From assembly GCA_030386875.1 (NCBI GenBank), contig CM059575.1:17322293-17386292 (forward strand): a stretch of 64,000 nucleotides of DNA, in the 5' to 3' direction. Every line of letters begins with the position of its first letter. Within the stretch, counting starts at the first letter, position 1. This DNA is from Morinoia aosen. Its lineage: Eukaryota > Arthropoda > Malacostraca > Amphipoda > Talitridae. Position numbers and translations under genes: made by a program. Of the stretch, positions 12,747 to 24,288 are shown in pieces. The notes beneath the pieces are model-generated. The model was not told the DNA's origin and did no database searches. It saw only the letters and a list, made by a program, of their open reading frames with translations.

Positions 12747-13223
12747 CACTACTCTAAGCGTCCGCTCTTTTTCACGACCAGAACTTCAGTGACTGCTAAT
12801 GTTCTCATCACGAGAGACAGGAAAAGGGGACAGGACCAAGAGGAGAGAGGGCGTGTAAGGGATGATGCAATCTTGAGCGGTCACTTATCAGTCTTTGCCA
12901 GGGGCCGTGTCTAAACGCAAGAGTCGAAAAAAGAGCCAGCATTGGTCCGATCTTCAATGACTTTATTATCATTTATTTTATATATATATCTCTCATTCTG
13001 TGGAGGTATCCACAGTCATGCAGTTCCACGCTGAGGAGCGAGAGTGCGGTTTTTCTTTATTACCTCTTCATAAAATCCCGTTCATCATCTGACGCTCGCT
13101 CATAGACATATGCCTGGCCAAGACCAATGTCTTTATCTCCATTAGACCCCACCATTAGATGTACCCAATTTAAGCCTCCTGCCTGCTTGCGACAAAGAAT
13201 GAATAAAACATATTTTATTCATT

Positions 13224-14228
13224 ACTACACCTTTTTCATTTCAAATTAACCTAAGTCAAGTTCAATTTAATCCAAGTCAAGTTCAAATTAATCCGAGTCA
13301 AGTTCAAATTAATCCGAGTCAAGTTCAAATTAATCCGAGTCAAGTTCAAATTAATCCAAGTCAAGTTCAATTTAATCCAAGTCAAGTTCAAATTAATCGA
13401 AGTCAAGTTTAAATTAATCCAAGTCAAGTTCAAATTAACCCGAGTCAAGTTCAAATTAATCCAACCCTCAGTTGAGTTATAATATATTACACTTTCAAGA
13501 CTTAAATATTCAAAAAATGATTATTATAAAAGTTATTGAAGCCTTAAAAGCATTATATATTAAATTGTAAACACACACAAATAAAATCATTAGTGAATTA
13601 GAAACATTGTTTCTTGTATTATTTTTGTGCGTTGTAAGTGGATCCAACATTTCTTCGCATTGACTAACACGGAATTAGAATGGATGACAACATTTTTATT
13701 GCTAATGCAGGAATGTATCTGGGTAGTAATGTACATATATAAATTGTAATTAAGCGGAATCGTACATTAGTTCTCAGTGTACTATTTCTTTTAAAGATTA
13801 AATCTACATATCGTTCAATGATGACCTTTTGTATTTACATGTATATGATTTCATAGATGTGATAAAGTGGAATTTCCCGTATATAAATATCTATGAGTGT
13901 AAATAAATCCTCGAAACCAGTCTTGCTTATAACATCCAATAGATACGTATTTAACACAAAAAACTCAAATTAACAAATAACTATGTCATTTTGTAACTCA
14001 ACTGAGGGTTGGATTAATTTGAACTTGACTTGGATTAATTTCAACTTGACTCGGATTAATTTGAACTTGACTTGGATTAAATTGAACTTGACTTGGATTA
14101 ATTTGAACTTGACTCGGATTAATTTGAACTTGACTTGGATTAAATTGAACTTGACTTGGATTAATTTGAACTTGACTTGGATTAAATTGAACTTGACTTA
14201 GATTAATTTGAAGTGAAAAAGGTGTAGT
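13224..14228. mobile_element. Foldback-like element with 21-bp repeat arms
   Basis: The ends are inverted copies starting ACTACACCTTTTTCA (13224) and finishing TGAAAAAGGTGTAGT (14228). Each arm is about 230 bp and consists of roughly ten tandem copies of a 21-bp unit (TTCAAATTAATCCRAGTCAAG), in opposite orientation at 13244-13460 and 14005-14215. The arms enclose about 540 bp of AT-rich unique sequence without coding potential. Long terminal inverted repeats made of short tandem units are the hallmark of Foldback-type elements. Open frames in the arms (LNLTWIN repeats) are artefacts of the periodicity. Confidence 0.7.
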
Positions 14229-14350
14229 CTCAAGATCGCATGTATCTGATCTTGCAGCAATTGGATATCAATTCTTTATTTTTTCCTAGATATATTAGTG
14301 TCGATAAATATTTGGATCAATAGTATTTTCTAACTAATTGATGCGTGTAA

Positions 14351-14535
14351 AGCGGCCCATAGACTATCAATTTAATAGTTAATATCATTGACTCAATAAA
14401 TTGATGAGATTTTATGTTGCCCACAAAGTCAAATAATTGACGGTCGTCAATCAAGCCCACAGACGATCAATTAAATTGTCAATCTTCATCCCTGTCAATT
14501 ATATTGACAATAACATTTATCTTCTATGGGCCACT
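14351..14535. mobile_element. Harbinger-type MITE, about 185 bp
   Basis: Begins AGCGGCCCATAGACTATCAA and ends TTCTATGGGCCACT, matching the ends of the larger Harbinger element at 17884-20781. It is flanked by TAA on the left and TTA on the right, within the TWA target preference of the PIF/Harbinger superfamily. Internal TTGAC/GTCAA-rich short palindromes are shared with the larger element. Confidence 0.7.
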
Positions 14536-14559
14536 TTAGGCCATCGCCAAGATAAGTCG

Positions 14560-15313
14560 ACTAGTGCCTATGTACTACGGAGGGAAAATAATTCTTCCCT
14601 CAAATAACTGCGCTCGCGTATCACAGATACTTGTGAAACGTACTTCTGTCGCGATCTTCAAATTTTCAAGAAGGAATAACTGAAAAGGAAAAACTGAATA
14701 AAAGGGAAGAACTGAAAAGAGAGAAAAACTTAAAAAAGAAAACTTAACTTGGAAACTCAAGAGAAAAACGTAACTTGAAAATTCAAAGCTTCTTTAGCTC
14801 AAAGCTTGTTTAGTTCAAAGCTTGTAATTAGCTCAAAGCTTTTCAGCTCGAAAAACTCCGAAGCTTGAAATTTAGCTCAAAGCTTTTATCTCAGCTCGAA
14901 ATTTCGCTACTTGGCCGCAGCCACTTGAAATTGGAAGAAAATTGGAAGTTATCGCCCGAACAGAAGGACTGTTGAAAAACCCTCGCCTTAATAAATATTC
15001 AGTCAGCAACTGACTTCTCTCTTATCCCTGATGCATCCGGAAGATTCCTAAGGAATAACAAGCCTAAGAAATACGGCCTCCCTGAAATCAACTGACGGCC
15101 CTCAGGAAAATTGATAGATATTTTGGCGAGTCCTTATTCGGACGCCAGATGATAGTTATTTTGGTGAGTCCTGTTCGGGCTTCACCCTTTTTATAATGTC
15201 CCTGTCTTAGAGATGACAGGGACATTATAAAAAGGGTGACTCCCGAACAGGACTCGCCAAAATAACCATCATCTGGCGTCCGAATAAAAGGACTCGCCAA
15301 AATATCTATCAAT
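14560..15313 (+). repeat. Possible LTR segment of a retrotransposon
   Basis: Upstream of a tRNA-Lys-type primer-binding site at 15314 lies sequence with a poly(A)-signal-like AATAAA near 14990, as expected in an LTR R region. There is also a degenerate tandem repeat of an 'agctcaaagctt' unit (14785-14890). Its end near 15310 reads ...TATCAA, just before the primer site. Left boundary, matching second LTR and gag/pol were not found, so this may be a solo fragment. Confidence 0.35.
15111..15312. repeat. Near-perfect 200-bp palindrome of PBS-like motifs
   Basis: Arms 15111-15206 and 15215-15312 are reverse complements, with an 8-base loop. Each arm contains two variants of a primer-binding-site-like motif ending GACTCGCC, and a fifth copy follows at 15314-15336. 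Confidence 0.85.
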
Positions 15314-15336
15314 TGGTGCCCGAACAGGGACTCGCC
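15314..15336 (+). other. Primer-binding-site-like sequence (tRNA-Lys type)
   Basis: TGGTGCCCGAACAGGGAC differs by one base from the 18-nt site complementary to the 3' end of tRNA-Lys that primes many LTR retroelements. It directly follows the palindrome. Confidence 0.55.
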
Positions 15337-15339
15337 AAA

Positions 15340-17670
15340 TGAAATATTTATCAAAGTGTTAAGTATATTTATTTTAAGAAAACTCACAGCTTTTCCATAG
15401 AATTTATTTTTCATTGGTTTTGTCGGCTATATACAAAATTATAAAGAGTTTTTTGCTGCCAGAAAAGGAAATTTTTCCTAATGTTTCTGAAAAATCTCCT
15501 ATTTGCAACTCATTTGTCTCTTCCTCCCAATGAACACTTGTATTATAGCGTGCATAAACAAATTTGTAATAATACCTGCAATATTTACTGAATCTCTGTA
15601 TACAAAACATTTCTCGTCAGGGCTTGATTGTTGTTTAACCGTCTTTCTCTCAAAAACATTTGCGAAAAATTGATTTTGACTGGCAAATATTTTTAGATTG
15701 TTTGGATCACCAGCCCTGCTCAGAGCAAATACTGTTGGCTATGGGTGAAGATAGGACTGGGTAAAAATATGACACACTTTGACAGACTCTGTCCTAGGCT
15801 CTTGTTGATTGACATTGCAAATGCCGGTCTTATAGGATATTGCCGTCTTTGTGGTGTGAATAGCAAATCGGAGTCTGAAGGCATTAGACACTATCGGAAA
15901 TAATTCCTCAAAATTGTGCGTCTTGTGTGCGTCTGTCGGGAGCGTTGTTCTGCGAGTCTGAGGTTGGCTATATCGGTCGGTTCGAAGTTGAGGTTGGTCG
16001 TTGTGGCAGGAGGTCAAGGTGAATGCTTTTGAACTCCTTACAATTCTTTTGAAACTCCTTAGAATACTGTCAATTCCCTTCACGTACTTACCGTGGAAGG
16101 TTACCTCAGTTTTTAATGACGCCAGTGTAAGGATCGTATGTTTGCTTGGAGGAGGTTTGTTCGGGGCCTTCGTTGGATGGAGTACGTTGGAGCATCGGGC
16201 TGCATCGTGGCATACGCTGCGCTCCCCACCTCTTGAGACGAGACGGTGATGGAGGAGGCTGTACTTGGCTGGAACTGGGGCAATTCATTATTCTAAATTC
16301 TTCCTGTGTCTGTTATCTCTTTACTGAATATTTGTTTGTGTGAATGATTTCTTTCTTTAATTTAAGTTGCTTAATTTTTGCTTAAATTCTCTGAGTGTCC
16401 TTGGCAATTAACTCGGCCAGTTGGCCTTTAACTACAGTTACTTCGGTAACCTTAAATATTAACTTATAAGAGAGCGGTTCTGCTAGTTTCTAGGTTGCGC
16501 AAGCGACCTGGTATCGACCTGCACTCATTTACCTTATTTCTAACGCATTTGAACCTCTTACTATACTTACTATCTTTCACGTCATGGACACTTTCCTACT
16601 ACTGATTTCTGCTTAATTTCTCAATAATTGATTCTTCGCCTAAAAGTTCCTACACTGAGTGCCATTTATAAGCTCAGGTGTGTATTGTTGGTTTTTTATT
16701 GCATAATCAGTCTTATTGGTCGTATAACGTGAAATTCTTTGAACTTGTCGATTTGTTTCGTCAGCTTTTGGTATCGGTCGTTAGTCCTTGTTCTAATACT
16801 AAGTAAATTCTTTTCTGCAGTACTTCTTATCGTCGCAGCTCCGGTTCTTCCCCTTGATTGTCAACAGTCTGCTCCATTGAGGGATTGAACTTAGGTAATT
16901 AAAACTGAAATATTTGTTTTTAGGCTACTGTTGAAATTTGCACTCAATCTCGTTCGTTAGTACGTATCGTTTGGTTTTCGAGTTCTCGGTTGTTTTCAGT
17001 TTTTCGTTCATTTAATTTTGAATTGTCTTCCAGCTGGTGCTGAGTGTTGGTGGCCCATCCGTTCCACTCCCTGGTGTCGAGAGTGATTCCTGAGAATCAC
17101 TTTGAAGGCGCGGCAGTCTACCTTCTGCGGCCGACCTCCCTGCGTGACGGTGTCTTGCCACTTTGACGCTACTACTGTCTCACCTAATCCTTCAACTTAC
17201 GCTCTGAACCTGCCTTTCGGACCTCAAGCTACGAACCTACCTTTCCGAGCTGGCTTACCCTTCGACCTTGCCGGAGTGGTAGAACGGAAATTAACTACCA
17301 TTGCTGTCGATTTTAATAGGGTTATTTTGCCCATTTTTAAGCAATAAACGTGTATCCTTATAAATTTTAAATGTAACTCTCTAATAAAGATTAATCGGCA
17401 TGCTCTGCCTGCGACCTTAATAGGTCTCGCTGTTAAGGCGCTGACCGCAATTTAATTATGTTACTCTGCTCTGCCGTTGCAGTTTATTAAACGTTCTAAA
17501 TTAAATCTTTGCGAAACTTCTCGTTCTTTCCTTAACTCGATTGTGTGCGGGCTTGAGGCCATTATTTCTCACAACACGTTCGATGAATTAATATGGGTTG
17601 GCCAGCACAAGCCAGCATTGTCCAGTTAGTTTTTGGGCAACTGTCAGGTAGTTATTTATTTGTACAACCT
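15340..17670. other. Unassigned sequence, possibly retroelement-derived
   Basis: No gag/pol motif and no spliced gene could be supported. The stretch 16980-17350 is GC-richer and has an open frame of 81 codons (17102-17347) with no recognised features. Confidence 0.35.
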
Positions 17671-17671
17671 T

Positions 17672-17883
17672 TTACCTGGTGCCATTACAATGCCCATTTC
17701 TGTGATTCAGTTTTCTAAGTAGCATTAATGTAGCTCCAATTTTCACGTTCAGTTCATGTGGGGGCAAACCCCTCGAGTTTAGCGAATTTAGAAACTCTGG
17801 AGAGTGCAATGCTGCTTGGTCATCATCAGAAACTGAATCAATGCTCTTCGGGAAAGCCAAATCTCCGGGGAGTTTATCCATAA
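17672..17883 (-). pseudogene. Helitron PIF1 helicase, C-terminal part
   Basis: The minus-strand reading contains LPGDLAFPKSIDSV, then EFLNSLNSRGLPPHEL, IGATLMLLRKL and CNGTR. These are the conserved C-terminal blocks of Helitron/PIF1-like helicases (family: LPG..., S.DS., P.eFLNSL.psGlPpH.L, G.p.mLLRNl, lCNGTR). It stops just after CNGTR, so the final helicase motif is missing or frameshifted. The 5' side is cut by the Harbinger insertion and continues in frame at 20785. Confidence 0.8.
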
Positions 17884-18129
17884 AGCGGCCCATAGACGAT
17901 CAATTTTATTTTTAATATCATTGACTCAATATATTGATGAAATTTTCTTTTGCCCACTGAAGCGGCCCATAGACGATCAATTTTATTGTCAATATAATTG
18001 ACAATGATGAATATTGACAATTATATTGATCGTCTGTGGGCATGATTGACGACCGACAATGAATTGACTCAATGTATTGACGCGTTAAAATCATTTTGAG
18101 CCTATAGACGATCAATTTAATCGTCGATA

Positions 18130-18576
18130 TCATTGACTCAGTATATTGATGAGATTTTTCGTTGCTCACATACGGCGTCAATCTTTTCATCAATGTAATT
18201 GATGAAAACCAGTCATTAGCTCTGCGAACCCCGAGCGTGATGGACGACGAAGAAATTGCCATTAAAGAGCTAGCCTTGGCACTTTCAACTCGTAGAAAAT
18301 CCCCGCGTAAACACAAGACACGGGCCAAAAACTGGCTCAGGGAACGTAGCAGAATATTCGGCACCGATGCATTAGTGCAAAGAATGACGTGCAAATGAGC
18401 CAGAAGATTTCAAGAACTATCCTCAAATGGACACTACATCGTTTGATGAACTTTTGCATCGGGTCACTCCATATATAAAGAAAGAATCAACAAACATGCG
18501 AGAACCGATATCACCTAACCAACGGCTGTCGCTTACGCTGAGATATCTGGCGACTGGCGATTGTCAGTCCCTTTAA
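18130..18576 (+). pseudogene. Harbinger transposase (HARBI1-like), N-terminal fragment
   Basis: An open stretch ends at TGA 18396. The next frame resumes in NEPEDFKNYPQMDTTSFDEL, then PISPNQRLSLTLRYLATGD, which are typical HARBI1 N-terminal blocks (family: F.NylRM....FdeLL, I...eRLalTLRfLAtG). One frameshift lies near 18395, and a TAA at 18574 ends the homology before any catalytic aspartate. The fragment cannot encode an active enzyme. Confidence 0.7.
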
Positions 18577-19837
18577 CAACGCAATTATTAATGCTCAAAT
18601 ACTTATAAAAAATTGCTTTAATGCTTTCACAATTCTATCTGCATCACATTTTACTAATTCTTGAATTCCTAAGTTGATTTGACTTTATTAGATATATCAC
18701 TGCAGTATACATATAACTGATACCCCAAGTAGTTTCATGATTTAAATATCATTGCTTTCATCCAATAATAAACTGAACTTATTGTTGCCATTATCATCGG
18801 TCAGTATTTCGAAATGAGGACACAATACATTTTTGATAATGTTCGTGCATTTTGTTAGATGCATTTAAACATCATCAATAGTTTTGCTGTAGGAGATGTG
18901 CTTTAGCATATCAACTATTTGATCTCAATTAAAAATTGCACTATGGTGGCACAAAATCATGGCAGTAGCCGTCTTGGTCTGGTTCATAATCTGTACATAA
19001 CGGGTTCTGAACGTGGTAAGTTCGCTTTTCAAGTAATTTGGTTAAGCAAATCAACAAATATTATGAGAATGAAGTAGTAAACATTACAGCGAATTCATAA
19101 TAATAATTTTGAGTAATATATCATATGCATCGCTTAAGTGTAATTCCCGCAAGATAATATCAAGCAAGCTAAAACAACTATCTAGATTTTTTTTAGCTAA
19201 TATCTACATTCCAAACTTTACAGCAAGGTTTAAGCGAGAAACCTCTAGATCTAGCTAGCTATTAAATATTTAGAGTGCCAGGATGATTGCACAACAAAAG
19301 ATTTGATGAGAGAAAGCAAGGGAGCTTGAATTGATTACCATGGATTCCTATGGGAGTGCATGCACTGCAAGCAAGCAAGAGAGCGAGCGAGAAAGACTGA
19401 AGATTGACTGAAGCGAGAAACCGACTCAAAGATGGTTTCGCGCTTGAGAGCTGCAGCGAGAAGCCTCTGGCTGCCTGGCAGTGCGCGGTGAGATGTCGAT
19501 AAGGGTGGCGTACTTCTCAATGCCTCCAGCATACACTGGACTTCTGATATCCGAAGTTAATGCTGTACTTTGAATTTTGAACTCAAAAAATCCAAAGCAC
19601 AGGGACTGATTACATGTTTGAAAGCAATGGGATGAAGTAGGAATAAAATTCAACGTTACCAACACGTGCTTGTACTTCTCGTTTCTTTTTTAGACATCTC
19701 TTCATGACATTTAAGAGCAAACTGGCTGTTATGTTGTGTGTGATAGATCCTGCTGACATCTTTCTCTCTCGCTTGCTTTCTCGCTTCCAGTCTTTTGCTC
19801 GTCGTAGCAAAAGACTGAAGACTCCTCGTAGTGCTCG

Positions 19838-20010
19838 TCGTAGCCATGTGGCTATCGAACTTGCCTCCGTGCAGGCAAACCCGGGTTCGAGTCCCGGCGC
19901 TGGTGGCGATTTTCTCTATTGGGTATAGGGGAAAAATTCCAAGCACAATACCCCTCTCTACCCAGGTGTCTGAAATGGGTACCGGTCTTGACTGGGGGAA
20001 AGCGTCATGG
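19838..20010 (+). repeat. tRNA-derived SINE-like sequence inside the Harbinger element
   Basis: An A-box-like segment near 19845-19860 and a good B box (GGGTTCGAGTCCC, 19883-19895) are followed by a pyrimidine-rich SINE body. It differs from the tRNA-like unit at 950. It may be a tRNA pseudogene. Confidence 0.5.
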
Positions 20011-20784
20011 TGTCCTGGTGTTAGTTATAAGGCATTTGAAAATCCAATATACAAGGTGATATGTATCCTACATGAAATTGGAAATAAAGCCTCCGTAGAT
20101 GCCTTCATTATTTATTTATTTATTTTGGTGTGCAAGCACTCTCAGCCCTGTTTGCCATAACTTGCCCTACGTATTTTGTTGAAAGCACCAGATTAACCCG
20201 AACGAAAGTAGCAGATTTCAAGGAAAAAGTACCAACATAATGCTTGTAAATAGGCTAATAATTATAAATAAAGTTCACTACATTCTAATGATTTTTAATA
20301 ATAATACGACGTAAAAAGTACCACATATTAGTAGCAGCGCACTCCAGCATGCAAGAAGCAACAAATCTGCGTGTACATAAAAATAAAATTCGAAGTATTT
20401 CTAGGTGTATACACTACGACTTCAAGAGCTCAGAATGAAATATTGACGCAATATATTGACGTGTCCAAATGGACGTTTCAATATATTGACGAACCATCGA
20501 TAAAAAATCAAAATGATTTCATTTCATCAATATATTGAGTCAATTAACTGACGGTCGTCAATCAAGCCCATACACGGTCAATATCATTGTCAATATTCAT
20601 CATTGACAATTATATTGACAATTAAATCTATCGTCTGTGGGCTCAAACTGATTTTATTGAGTCAATACATTGAGTCAATTAATTGACGGTCGTCAATCAA
20701 GCCCACAGACGATCAATATAATTGTCAATGTTCATCATTGTCAATTATATTGTCAATAAAATTGATCGTCTATGGGCCGCTTAA

Positions 20785-21779
20785 GAGTGCTGTTAGGATG
20801 GTCAGCGTCCTCATTTTCAGTTGTCAGAATTGCTCTTGAAGAAATCCATTGGTTATTTTGAAAATTGATGTCAATATTTCCATACAAAGTCAACCAATTC
20901 CCGCTTTGAATTCACAGTAAAATGTTGAGGCAGTTCAATGGTATCTGCAAATGGTTCATTCTCAACAGTTACAACTTTTCCTTCTCCTAGTTGAAGAAGC
21001 CATTCAACATAGTGATTGAGCCTGGCGTCTGATGTGAGATTATTATTGTTCACACAGTTCAACGTCCTCATATTCCTTCTCAGGTGGAAAATTTGACAAC
21101 TTTGCCAAAGAACAGATTTTCTGTTTATTCAGGCCTTGACCTGGTAGGGCGCTGAGCTCTTTTGGCAACTGGCAAAATTTGGCGGAAATACCCACTAAGT
21201 ACCAGGAGCTTTCCTCCGAAAAAGGAGATCATTATTCATGATATCATTGAGGGTACGATCAAGCGTTCTAACAGGTGACGATGACTCATTAAAGCTTCAT
21301 CTCACACTATCAAATGGGCATCAAACAATGATCGTCCAGTTGGATCATGGGAAGAAATTTTTGCAAGAAAAAGAGGCATTCATTGGGTTAATAAATTTTT
21401 AACGGGAACATGAATTTCGTCTCAATTTAAGCAGAGTTGCAGCTATTCCTGAAGAAGCTGTAGCAATTGCCAAGCGCTTGTTTTGCCAGACATATGACAA
21501 TAAAACATTCAGGAGAAATATTTTACCAGTTCCACCAGGAGCATCAAAGAGTATGAAACCAGCTTCACCATCAACTTTCTGTCGTATTCTATTGAAAATA
21601 GCTCTCTGATCTTCATTGAGCGTGTTGACATGATCTTGGAAGTAATTTTTGGCAGTAGGATTATTTTCTTCATGAACAACCTCGTTGTCACCAACGTGAT
21701 CGGCTGGTGGCAGTCCAAAATATTGAGTTGTTCTCTCATATTGAGCAAATTCATTGTCCAAAGACACAAAGAAAATCAT
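20785..21779 (-). pseudogene. Helitron PIF1 helicase, N-terminal and middle part
   Basis: The minus strand encodes LNEDQRAIFNRI, the Walker A region GGTGKIFLLN (canonical GGTGKTFL, so the Thr is now Ile) and TASSGIAATLL at 21399-21779. WLLQLGEGK and TIELP follow at 20871-21071, and ILTTENEDADHPNSTL reads directly up to the Harbinger insertion. Frameshifts and a missing segment lie between 21071 and 21399. ATPase activity would be lost by the Walker A change alone. Confidence 0.8.
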
Positions 21780-21809
21780 TGATGGTGGCTCCTAATGCAT
21801 CATTTCCAT

Positions 21810-22628
21810 TTAGTAATTCTTGTCTTGCGTTAAAGCGTTAAAGAAATCCTCCATAAGTGCATTCTGAAAATTCCTGAATAAAGTTAGTGGTTCTGAAGGA
21901 GCACAAAATTGAAGGATGTACACAAATAAGGATCTTAGCTGACTTCCAGTATGGTTGTTCGAGGCGTCAGTAAGACAATTATGCCATTCCAGGTCGTCTT
22001 GAAATAAGTTTAGGATTTGGCAGGCTTTCTTAAAAGTTTCACAAACGTTGCGATTTACAGTGAGTAAATCGTCAAAGTTAAATAGAAAAGCTCGCCCTGA
22101 GATGGATGGACACTGTACACTCGTCCGATCGTAACAGGGGCTCTCCATCATTGATTTGAGCTCTCGTGTGCCAAAATTTTTCATTGCACTGCCAAGTATA
22201 GAATTCAGGGGAGTCACAGTACAGTATGGCGCAAGCTTGTAGGTCCTCTTCATTTTTTTCTAAATAGGCTGTTAATTTTGTAGATTGATTTTGCTGCGGG
22301 GCAACAGCAGGATTATTCGCGTCGAAAATTACTAATTGCTGTTGTGGCAAATGAATTGGCAAGCATTCGACAGCTGGATGCTTTGTTGAATTCGAAATGC
22401 AAACAATCTCCAACAGGCTACAGACGCTCCCATATACCTGCAATTTTCAAACGATGAAATTTCATCTTGTGCATTTAACTCATCTACATTAAAACGAACG
22501 TGCTCTCCTGTTCTCTTCAATGTAATGCTAGATTGGTCAATTCCTTCGAAAATGTATTTGTAGAGATATTTGACTGCTTTTATCGATGCACACCACTCAG
22601 CGTTGACATGAGATTCATACTTTTCCAT
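21810..22628 (-). pseudogene. Helitron central region (second Rep half)
   Basis: Overlapping minus-strand frames carry ESHVNAEWCASIKAVKYLYK followed by YIFEGIDQ. This matches the Helitron block with the tyrosine pair (family: HiNVE.C.s..avKYLyKYi.KG.D). A WRLF...-like block and linker sequence follow. Frame changes at about 22332-22443 and 22078-22253 show decay. Confidence 0.75.
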
Positions 22629-22856
22629 AAGCTATGGGTTATATATCACAATACTGCGGTTATCAACAGTGACGTTCATTGTTCCGACTCGCACAGTAGC
22701 AGTGTAACAGCAGTGCTTCGCCTTCGATATAATGGGTAGCAGTCATCTCCATTTATTGTGGGTTCGAAAACTGTTTCGGATATCTTTTTCCTACAGACAT
22801 GCATAGAGAATTTTTATTGTGAACTCCGCAGGGACCATGAATCATGTGTTTTTTCA

Positions 22857-23207
22857 CTAAGTCATAAAGTTCCTTTGTTCGATGATTATCCGGAGTGGAA
22901 GCCTTGCAACAACAATTTTCTCAATATCTTCCCAGGTTCCATGGTCATTCTCCAATATAAATAGAAAATGGTAGTAAGGAAGACCACGTTTCTGGAATTC
23001 AATGGTGTTAAAATAAGAAAGCATATTGCCCAAAACACCAGATTTTATATCCTTCAGCAACTCTTGTTGTTCAAGCTTGAGAACTCTTGCTGTCATAACA
23101 GGTCTGTCCACTGAAGTATGCCCTAGCATCAGCTCATTGACTATCTCTGGCCACTTAGGATTACTCGTGAAAGTCTTAAAGAGAGTTGGTTTGCCAAATT
23201 TCCGTAC
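22857..23207 (-). pseudogene. Helitron Rep N-terminal domain
   Basis: The minus strand reads VRKFGKPTLFKTFTSNPKWP, then RPVMTARVLKL and EFQKRGLPYYHFLFIL. This is the Helitron-like N-terminal (Rep) domain. The family motif RGLPHaHiLl has two catalytic metal-binding His; here the first is Tyr. The sequence up to DAMAI lies on the far side of the LINE (30276-30430). Confidence 0.8.
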
Positions 23208-24288
23208 AATTGCCATTGCATTGTTATTATTGTTATTATTATTGTTATTATTATTATATAGGACGTATCACCATCGAAGACGTTACATAAACGTTTCATC
23301 GGTATATTCGATATTCCCTAGTTCGTCATTTTTACAGTTAATCTAGGGCAAATATTATTTCTGTTGTCGCCGTGTGGCGGCATAGTTGCAATTTTGAGGC
23401 AAATAACGTTTCGTTTAGTGATGGCATGGTGTGCCGTTCAGTTCACTCGAATCAGGCGAAAGACAACTAAGCCTCCCCCCTGCCAACCTACGCTTCGTGT
23501 TGAGCGCCTCTGCCACCACGTGCCGGTCCGCAAATCAACTTCGTACACAAACTATAGAGGTTGGGGCATTTTTGATTAAGTTAGCAATTACTGATGAGGT
23601 CCGGTAAAGGTATAGTTTTATTAGTGGTAGCTGGTACCCCCTTGCGGAGGTTCCAGCTATCCACCCACACTTGGCCGAGCGGCTCACCCATGCTGGAACC
23701 CCCTGTCCCCAGGCAGGGCGCCGAGTGCTGCAGCATATTTTGCTCTGCCATCTCACTTATCCACGTTAAAATAGTGCTGGCACACCGACCTCGGCCTCCC
23801 CATAACTTTAGTCTCTGTGCCTGCACCACCCAGCTATATATATATTATTAAGAGCGCCGATAGAATGTAAATAGAAGTATTAGGGTTCTCTGTAGTCCGA
23901 CGGTGTAATATCGCTATTTTCAGTACGACATTAGGTTTGTGTAAGAGGAAGCTTTGACTTCAATTCGCTTAGCCGAATACCAGGCAGGAGCAAAGGAAAC
24001 GCACATCAGGACTTCTAGTATTGTACTGGTCTCCGTAGTTCACACAGCTTGCTCTTAAGTCTAGTTCGTAACAATGAAGTTCCACCCGGCGTCTTCCGGC
24101 GCCGGCGGTAGGGGCGCTTCCGACCCAACCGGTGCTCGCAAACGCCAGGCGCCCATCGGCTCTTCCGGCGGATGCCCTATCTAGACATGTGACCCGAAGC
24201 TATAAGGCATCCGTGCCGAGTGAAATCTAGAAATCTAGACTCATAAATCTCAACCACCGGAAGTCCCATTAACACCACCAGTACTTCA

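Larger units (their letters stand above)
17884..20781 (+). mobile_element. PIF/Harbinger transposon, 2,898 bp, inserted in the Helitron
   Basis: Terminal inverted repeats AGCGGCCCATAGACGATCAA (17884) and its reverse complement (ending 20781) are flanked by TAA on both sides (17881-17883 and 20782-20784), the expected 3-bp duplication. Sub-terminal copies of the same motif occur at 17961-18040 and 20565-20780, with TTGAC/GTCAA-rich palindromes. It carries a truncated transposase (18130-18576) and a SINE-like insertion near 19840. Most of 18580-20400 has no recognisable coding sequence. Confidence 0.85.

Noticed and set aside
13251..13454. Open frame with repeated LNLTWIN units (also 13983-14201)
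   Set aside because: It is a by-product of a 21-bp repeat (a multiple of three) that stays open in any orientation; both arms give the same peptide in opposite orientation.
16481..16515. Possible Helitron 3' hairpin and CTAG end
   Set aside because: The stem is imperfect and no shared terminal sequence with other Helitron ends was seen, so the 3' end of the large Helitron is left open.
24074..24184. Short plus-strand frame MKFHPASSGAGGRGAS... in a GC-rich block
   Set aside because: It is only 36 codons, lies within the 3' region of the minus-strand LINE, and has no supporting homology.
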